64,000 nucleotides of DNA, taken from an uncultured Clostridia bacterium. Lineage in GTDB: Bacteria; Bacillota; Clostridia; Christensenellales; Borkfalkiaceae. The first letter of the stretch is position 1; each line of letters starts with the position of its first letter. The stretch is taken from positions 1 to 64,000 of the forward strand of contig CANRGG010000006.1 of assembly GCA_947630115.1 (NCBI GenBank), read 5' to 3'. Positions 58,498-64,000 of the stretch are shown one piece after another. The position numbers and the translations under genes were made by a program. The notes under the pieces were generated by a model. That model was not told the origin of the DNA and searched no databases. It saw only the letters and a program-made list of their open reading frames with translations.

Positions 58498-59574
58498 ATG
58501 GCAAAAAGAACGGCACTTTATGAAACGCACGTGAAACACGGCGGCAAGATCGTCGAGTTTGCGGGCTATGAGCTTCCCGTCCAGTACGAGGCGGGACTCA
58601 TGACCGAGCATATGACCGTCCGCAAGAAGGTCGGCATTTTCGACGTTTCGCACATGGGCGAAGTCGTCGTCAAGGGCAAGAATGCGGAAACGGCGCTCAA
58701 TGCGATCGTGACGAACGATATCAGGGGCATGTACGACGGACAGGTCCGCTATTCCCTGCTCCCGAACGACAAGGGCGGCGCGGTGGACGATATTCTCATC
58801 TATCGGATCAACGGGGAGTGCTTCCTCATCGTCGTGAACGCGAGCAACGCCGACAAAGACGCGGCTTGGATCTCTTCCCATCTCCCGAAGGACGTTGAAT
58901 TTTCCAACATCTCGGACAAAGTTTCGCAGATCGCCCTGCAGGGACCGCTTGCGGAGGAGGTTTTGAGAAAGATCCTTCCCGAGGAGTTCATTCCCAAGAA
59001 ATATTATTCCTTCACGAAGGAGACTTCCATCCGCGGCATGAAGTGCCTCGTCTCCCGCACCGGCTACACCGGCGAGAGCGGCTTTGAGATCTACTGCGGC
59101 AATGCGGACGCGCCCAAGATGTTCGAACTTCTGCTCGAAGAGGGCAAAGAAGAGGGGATCCTGCCCTGCGGGCTCGGCGCGCGCGACACTCTCCGCCTCG
59201 AAGCGGCGATGCCGCTCTACGGGCATGAGCTCGAAGAGGATATCCCGATCAACGAAGTCGGGCTCGGCTTTGCGATCAAGATGGGCAAGGAGGATTTCAT
59301 CGGCAAGAAGGCGCTCGAAGCGCATACCCCCGAATATGTGCGGGTGGGCGCGAAAGTCACCGGCCGCGGGATCGTGAGAGAGCATACCGACGTCTACTGC
59401 GGGAACGAAAAGGTCGGCATTGCGACGTCCGGCACCCATGCGCCCCTTCTCGGCTATCCCATCGCCATGCTGCGTATCAAGAAAGAGTACGTTGACAAAC
59501 CCTTGGAGGCAGACGTGCGCGGCAAGAGGATCGCGCTCGAGATCGTCGATCTTCCCTTCTACAAGAAGGCGTAA
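58498..59574 (+). CDS. gcvT: Glycine cleavage system T protein (aminomethyltransferase)
   Basis: LYETHVKHGGKIVEFAGYELPVQYE, FDVSHMGEVVVKG, RTGYTGESGFEIYC, ARDTLRLEAAMPLYGHEL. Confidence 0.96.
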   Translation: MAKRTALYETHVKHGGKIVEFAGYELPVQYEAGLMTEHMTVRKKVGIFDVSHMGEVVVKGKNAETALNAIVTNDIRGMYDGQVRYSLLPNDKGGAVDDILIYRINGECFLIVVNASNADKDAAWISSHLPKDVEFSNISDKVSQIALQGPLAEEVLRKILPEEFIPKKYYSFTKETSIRGMKCLVSRTGYTGESGFEIYCGNADAPKMFELLLEEGKEEGILPCGLGARDTLRLEAAMPLYGHELEEDIPINEVGLGFAIKMGKEDFIGKKALEAHTPEYVRVGAKVTGRGIVREHTDVYCGNEKVGIATSGTHAPLLGYPIAMLRIKKEYVDKPLEADVRGKRIALEIVDLPFYKKA

Positions 59575-59622
59575 AGCAAACGGTAAAATAAAAAATCAAA
59601 ATAAATTCGGAGGAATCAAATC

Positions 59623-59982
59623 ATGAAAATTTTGTTCAGCAAGTCCCATGAGTGGGCGGCAATCGAAGGAAAGACGGCTCGGGTCGGCATTTCCGACCAT
59701 GCGCAGAAAGAACTCGGCGATCTTGTCTTTGTCAATCTTCCCGAGGTCGGCGCGGAAGTCAAGGCGGGCGAAGTCCTTTGCGACGTGGAATCGGTCAAGG
59801 CGGTCTCCGATCTCTATGCGCCTGTTTCGGGCAAGGTCGTCGCGGTGAACGACGAGCTCGAGGGTGCGCCCGAACTCATCAACCGGGACGCGATGAAGGC
59901 TTGGATCTGCGAGATCGAAGTCTCCGAGGTCCCTTCCGATCTCATGGACGAAGAGGGCTACCAGAAATTCATCAAGGGTTAA
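59623..59982 (+). CDS. gcvH: Glycine cleavage system H protein
   Basis: [36 protein letters not shown]; lipoyl-lysine [15 protein letters not shown]. Confidence 0.97.
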   Translation: MKILFSKSHEWAAIEGKTARVGISDHAQKELGDLVFVNLPEVGAEVKAGEVLCDVESVKAVSDLYAPVSGKVVAVNDELEGAPELINRDAMKAWICEIEVSEVPSDLMDEEGYQKFIKG

Positions 59983-59986
59983 GACT

Positions 59987-61297
59987 ATGTCGAATTATCT
60001 TTCCGTGACCGAACGGGAGACCAAAGAGATGCTCGAAAGCATTGGGGTCAAATCCCTCGACGATCTCTTTGACGATATCCCCAAGGATCTGAAACTCAAA
60101 AAACTCGGTTTGCCCGAAGGCAAGAGCCAGCAGGAGACGATGGAGTTCATGCGTGCCCTGTCCAAAAAGAACAAGGTGTACGACGTGATCCTCCGCGGCG
60201 CGGGCAGCTATGATCATTACATTCCGTCCATGGTGAAGAATCTCTCTTCCCGTTCGGAATTCATCACGGCTTACACGCCCTATCAGGCGGAGATGAGCCA
60301 GGGCATTTTGCAGGCGATCTTCGAATATCAGAGCATGATCTGCAATCTGACGGGCATGGACGTAAGCAATGCCTCGGTCTACAACGGCGCGAATGCCGCG
60401 GCGGAAGCCATGCTCATGTGCACGGAGCGGAACCGCAGAACCTTGATCACGTTCGACAATATCCGTCCCGACACGCTGAAAGTTTTGAAAACCTATGCCG
60501 CGCGCCGCGAGATCAAGGTGGAAGTGCTGTCCGCAAAGGACGGCGCGGCCGATCTCAAAGCATTAAAGGCAGCTGTGGGGGAGGACACTTCCTGCGTCTA
60601 TATCGAACAGCCCAACTATTTCGGGCTTTTGGAGGACGCGGAAGAGATCGGGAAGATCGCGCATGAGGCGAAGGCGAAGTTCGTCATGGGCTGCAATCCC
60701 ATCTCGCTCGCGATTTTGAGATCTCCCGCGGAATGCGGTGCGGATGTCGCGGTCGGCGACGGACAGCCTCTGGGGCTTCCCATGGCGTTCGGCGGACCTT
60801 ATGTCGGCTTTATGGCCTGCACGAACAAGGAAATGCGCAAAATGCCGGGACGGATCGTCGGCGAGACGACCGACCACGACGGCAACCGCGCCTATGTCCT
60901 CACGTTGCAGGCGCGCGAGCAGCATATCCGCCGCGAAAAGGCGTTTTCGAACATCTGCTCCAACCAGGCGTACTGCGCCCTCGTCGTCTCCATGTATCTG
61001 TCCGCGATGGGCCCCGATGGCATGAAGGAAGTCGCGGAGTCCTGCGTTTCCTATGCGCATTATCTGGCGGCGGAACTTGAAAAGATCGGCTTGAAGCGCC
61101 GCGACAAGGGCGAATTCTTCCATGAATTCGTGACGGTGAGCGACATTCCCGCCGACAAGATCCTGAAAGCGCTCGATAAAGCCGGCATTCTCGGCGGCTT
61201 GAAACTTTCCGCAAACGAAATTCTCTGGTGCGTGACCGAAACGGCGAACAAAGCCCAACTCGACAGAGCGGTGGACGTCATAAGGAGGGTAAAATGA
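59987..61297 (+). CDS. gcvPA: Glycine dehydrogenase (decarboxylating) subunit 1
   Basis: LGAGSYDHYIPSMVKNL-like RGAGSYDHYIPSMVKNLSSRSEFITAYTPYQAEMSQGILQAIFEYQSMI. Confidence 0.96.
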   Translation: MSNYLSVTERETKEMLESIGVKSLDDLFDDIPKDLKLKKLGLPEGKSQQETMEFMRALSKKNKVYDVILRGAGSYDHYIPSMVKNLSSRSEFITAYTPYQAEMSQGILQAIFEYQSMICNLTGMDVSNASVYNGANAAAEAMLMCTERNRRTLITFDNIRPDTLKVLKTYAARREIKVEVLSAKDGAADLKALKAAVGEDTSCVYIEQPNYFGLLEDAEEIGKIAHEAKAKFVMGCNPISLAILRSPAECGADVAVGDGQPLGLPMAFGGPYVGFMACTNKEMRKMPGRIVGETTDHDGNRAYVLTLQAREQHIRREKAFSNICSNQAYCALVVSMYLSAMGPDGMKEVAESCVSYAHYLAAELEKIGLKRRDKGEFFHEFVTVSDIPADKILKALDKAGILGGLKLSANEILWCVTETANKAQLDRAVDVIRRVK

Positions 61298-62730
61298 ATC
61301 TGATTTTCGAAATTTCCGAACCGGGAAAGCGCTGTGCGACCATCAGAAAGCCGGACGTGGGGAAGGTCTCGATCGGCAAGAAATATCTCCGGAGCGAAAA
61401 GCTCGATCTTCCCGAAGTGAGCGAAGTGGATTTCGCAAGACATTACACGGCGCTCAGCCGCAGGGCGTTCGGCGTGGACAACGGTTTCTATCCGCTCGGC
61501 TCCTGCACGATGAAATACAACCCGAAGATCAACGAGGAGGTCGCGGGGCTCGAAGGCTTCACGCAGATCCATCCGCTCCAGCCCGAATCGACCGTGCAGG
61601 GCGCCCTCGAAGTCATGGAGACGTTGAGCGGCTATCTTGCCGAGATCACGGGCATGGACGCCGTCACTTTGCAGCCCAATGCGGGCGCGCACGGCGAATA
61701 TACGGGGCTCCAGCTCATCGCGGCATATCATGCCGCGCGCAAGGACTATAAGCGCACCAAGGTCATCGTGCCCGACAGCGCGCACGGCACCAACCCTGCG
61801 AGCGCGGTCATGGCGGGCTTTGAGATCATCAACGTCCCCTCCGACGAGGAGAAAGGGGTGGATCTCAAAGCGCTCAAAGAGGTCGTGGGCGAGGATACGG
61901 CGGCGCTCATGCTCACCAATCCGACGACGCTCGGCCTCTTCGAAAAGAACATCAAGGCGATCAGCAAGATCATCCACGACGCGGGCGGGCTGCTCTATTA
62001 TGACGGAGCCAATCTGAACGCGGTCATGGGCATTGTGCGGCCGGGCGACATGGGTTTCGACGTCGTGCACCTGAATCTTCACAAGACCTTCTCGACGCCC
62101 CACGGCGGCGGCGGACCGGGGTCGGGCCCCGTCGGCTGCAAGAAGGAGCTGGCGGCGTTCCTGCCGGGTCCCCTGGTCGCAAAGAACGCGAGAGGGGTCT
62201 ACAAATTCACCGAGAGCCGCAAGAGCATTGGGAAAGTGGCGTCTTTTTACGGCAACTTTGGGGTCTATGTGCGGGCGCTTGCGTATATCGTGACGCTCGG
62301 TGCGGAGGGGATCAAGTCTTGCGCCCAGCACGCGGTGCTCAACGCAAACTATCTCAAGGCGAACATCGAGGATCTCTATCCGACCGAGAAGGGCAGACAC
62401 TGCATGCACGAGTTTGTCGTGAGCATGCAGGAGCTCAAGGACAAGACGGGGGTTTCGGCGATGGACATCGCAAAGACGATGATCGACCGCGGCTATCATC
62501 CGCCGACAATGTACTTCCCGCTCATCATCCACGAGGCGCTCATGTTCGAGCCGACGGAGACCGAGAACAAGCGCACCCTCGACGAAGTGATCAAGGCGCT
62601 GCGCGAGATCTACGAGGAGGCATTCAAGGATCCCGAATACATGAAGGCTGCGCCGCACCATGCGCAGATCGGGCGTCCGGACGAGGTGAAAGCCGCGAGA
62701 ACGCCGATCGTGAGATACGTTAAACCATAA
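61294..62730 (+). CDS. gcvPB: Glycine dehydrogenase (decarboxylating) subunit 2
   Basis: FYPLGSCTMKYNPKINEEVAGLEGF, SAHGTNPASAVMAGF, LNLHKTFSTPHGGGGPGSGPVG; overlaps gcvPA by 4 bp. Confidence 0.97.
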   Translation: MNLIFEISEPGKRCATIRKPDVGKVSIGKKYLRSEKLDLPEVSEVDFARHYTALSRRAFGVDNGFYPLGSCTMKYNPKINEEVAGLEGFTQIHPLQPESTVQGALEVMETLSGYLAEITGMDAVTLQPNAGAHGEYTGLQLIAAYHAARKDYKRTKVIVPDSAHGTNPASAVMAGFEIINVPSDEEKGVDLKALKEVVGEDTAALMLTNPTTLGLFEKNIKAISKIIHDAGGLLYYDGANLNAVMGIVRPGDMGFDVVHLNLHKTFSTPHGGGGPGSGPVGCKKELAAFLPGPLVAKNARGVYKFTESRKSIGKVASFYGNFGVYVRALAYIVTLGAEGIKSCAQHAVLNANYLKANIEDLYPTEKGRHCMHEFVVSMQELKDKTGVSAMDIAKTMIDRGYHPPTMYFPLIIHEALMFEPTETENKRTLDEVIKALREIYEEAFKDPEYMKAAPHHAQIGRPDEVKAARTPIVRYVKP

Positions 62731-62745
62731 ACAAATTTCAAAATG

Positions 62746-62775
62746 AAAGGGAACAGCAACTCTGCTGTTCCCTTT
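62746..62775. terminator. Rho-independent terminator
   Basis: AAAGGGAACAGCA-ACTC-TGCTGTTCCCTTTTT. Confidence 0.9.
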
Positions 62776-62792
62776 TTCGCGTTTTTTTTCGA

Positions 62793-63404
62793 TTATTTTT
62801 CGGTCGGATTGTCTTTTTCCCGCTTCCATGTTTTGGCGACATGGAAAATGTATTCCTCCAAGGAATGAAATTTATCATCGTCCAAGACAAAGGAGCGACC
62901 CAGCTCTGAGATATAGTATTTTTCGGTCAAAGCGGGGAGGATATTGTCGCCCGCAAACAGACTTTGTAAGGTATCGGGCGTTCCGTGAAATGCGACAAAA
63001 TGAACTTGATCGTCGGGGAGCAGCCTTGCAAGGCCGATTTTCTTGGCTTTTGCATACTTGATTGAGCCCGCCTGGTAATAGCCGCGGGAGGTGATCATGG
63101 TCCCCTTGGTATTATCGGCGCCGATCTGCTCCAATTTCGCATGGAATTCTTCCAACTCGTCCACGGAGATCCCTTTGCCATAATCTTTGCATTCCCAGAC
63201 CCAGATCAAAAACGGTTCCGACGCTTCGCCGATATAAACTTCGACCGAGACATCGGTCTCCAGATCGCCGTCCCGATCTTTCGAGTAATATTTTTTGTTC
63301 AAAAACACCTTGCACTGCGCGGCTTGAAACGGAAATCTTCCGTTTTCGATCAATCTGTTTACCGTGCGAAAGACCTCTTGTTCCAAACTTGTTCCCTGTT
63401 TCAT
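62793..63404 (-). CDS. Restriction endonuclease-like (Mrr-type PD-(D/E)XK) protein
   Basis: TDVSVEVYIGEASEPFLIWVWECKDYGKGISVDELEEFHAKLEQIGADNTKGTMITSRGYYQAGSIKYAKAKKIGLARL. Confidence 0.78.
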   Translation of the reverse strand: MKQGTSLEQEVFRTVNRLIENGRFPFQAAQCKVFLNKKYYSKDRDGDLETDVSVEVYIGEASEPFLIWVWECKDYGKGISVDELEEFHAKLEQIGADNTKGTMITSRGYYQAGSIKYAKAKKIGLARLLPDDQVHFVAFHGTPDTLQSLFAGDNILPALTEKYYISELGRSFVLDDDKFHSLEEYIFHVAKTWKREKDNPTEK

Positions 63405-63545
63405 AAGCTCCTCTTTTGTGATCTTTCTTTGATTATAACATAGCACGAAAGGAAAGGCAAGCGACGGCGAAGGCTTTCGGGCTTAAATCCTCTCGATATC
63501 ATCATATTTTAATCGGAAATCCGTTAAGAAAATAGAAAATTTATG

Positions 63546-63574
63546 TTGACTTTTCGTCGACATCTCGTTATAAT
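63546..63574 (+). promoter_or_regulatory. Sigma-70-type promoter
   Basis: TTGACT, 17-bp spacer, TATAAT. Confidence 0.8.
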
Positions 63575-63604
63575 ATTGTTGAGAAACGATGGGAGGAAAG
63601 GTTC

Positions 63605-64000
63605 GTGAAAAAGAAATTTTGGATCGGGTTATTGGCGGCTTTGCTTTCGCTCGGCCTTTGCTTCGCCTTTGCGGGCTGCGGCGAGGAAGCAAAGGAGGAT
63701 CCCCAGCCCCCGATCACGGACAGCCAAGACGAGCAAGACAGCCAAGGACAGCAGAGTGGCAGCCAAGGCGGCGGCGAACACAATGAACCGGAGCGGCCGA
63801 ATGACGGCCCGTCCGATCCGCAGGGCGACCAAGGCGGCGAGCAAGGGGGACAGGCCGGAGAGCACACGCATTCGTTTGGCGAATGGAAGACGATCAAACC
63901 CGCAAACTGCAAAGAAAAAGGAAAAAAAGAACGGATCTGCAGCTGCGGAGAGAAGGAGATCGAAGAAATCCCCGCACTTGGGCATGATTGGAATTCCGAC
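63605..64000 (+). CDS. Cys-rich repeat lipoprotein, N-terminal fragment (runs off window)
   Basis: GTG start after GGGAGGAAAGG; VKKKFWIGLLAALLSLGLCFAFAGCGEE lipobox; low-complexity Q/G/D linker; HSFGEWKTIKPANCKEKGKKERICSCGEKEIEEIPALGHDW. Confidence 0.85.
   Translation, partial: MKKKFWIGLLAALLSLGLCFAFAGCGEEAKEDPQPPITDSQDEQDSQGQQSGSQGGGEHNEPERPNDGPSDPQGDQGGEQGGQAGEHTHSFGEWKTIKPANCKEKGKKERICSCGEKEIEEIPALGHDWNSD

Noticed and set aside
62793-63404. Complete restriction-modification or defence island
   Set aside because: Only a lone Mrr-like nuclease; no methyltransferase, other defence gene or mobile marker adjacent

Overview
The window reads as ordinary chromosome from a fairly GC-rich anaerobic Firmicute (Clostridia-like: McsA/McsB/ClpC, CotF-like spore coat protein, reverse rubrerythrin, tryptophanase). 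Taxonomy is inference only. Left part (1-16.2 kb): a MoxR ATPase / DUF58 / two VWA membrane protein operon, then three large secreted lipoproteins (BspA-type LRR; Ig-like plus long helical region; Cys-rich repeats fused to a TlpA-like thioredoxin fold). Middle (16.6-37.4 kb): tnaA, cysteine desulfurase with a divergent DUF3343 gene, nth, small spore-coat genes, PTS-IIC-like permease, ychF, argS, HAD phosphatase, reverse rubrerythrin, tandem pseudopilins, XRE membrane regulator, DUF1653, mcsA-mcsB-clpC. Then a 3.46-kaa secreted/anchored repeat protein (37.5-47.9 kb). Right part: ung-luxS-mtnN, a large ferritin-like protein, an MBL-fold hydrolase, threonine dehydratase-ridA, pgi, lplA-lpd-gcvT-gcvH-gcvPA-gcvPB, an Mrr-like nuclease, and the start of another Cys-rich lipoprotein. 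No tRNA, rRNA, CRISPR array, transposase or prophage was recognised. The most interesting signals are small-scale: (i) two covarying outward-facing palindromes around a divergent promoter region (30.77-30.94 kb), (ii) a terminator-like hairpin whose 3' arm is the Shine-Dalgarno of the next gene (20.79-20.83 kb), (iii) four 18-bp repeats carrying SD plus in-frame TTG codons upstream of ridA, (iv) near-identical 546-576 bp repeats in the giant gene, (v) an unexplained structured intergenic region (22.93-23.45 kb), and (vi) terminator-derived degenerate tandem repeats. All names are from motif reading by eye; no search was run.
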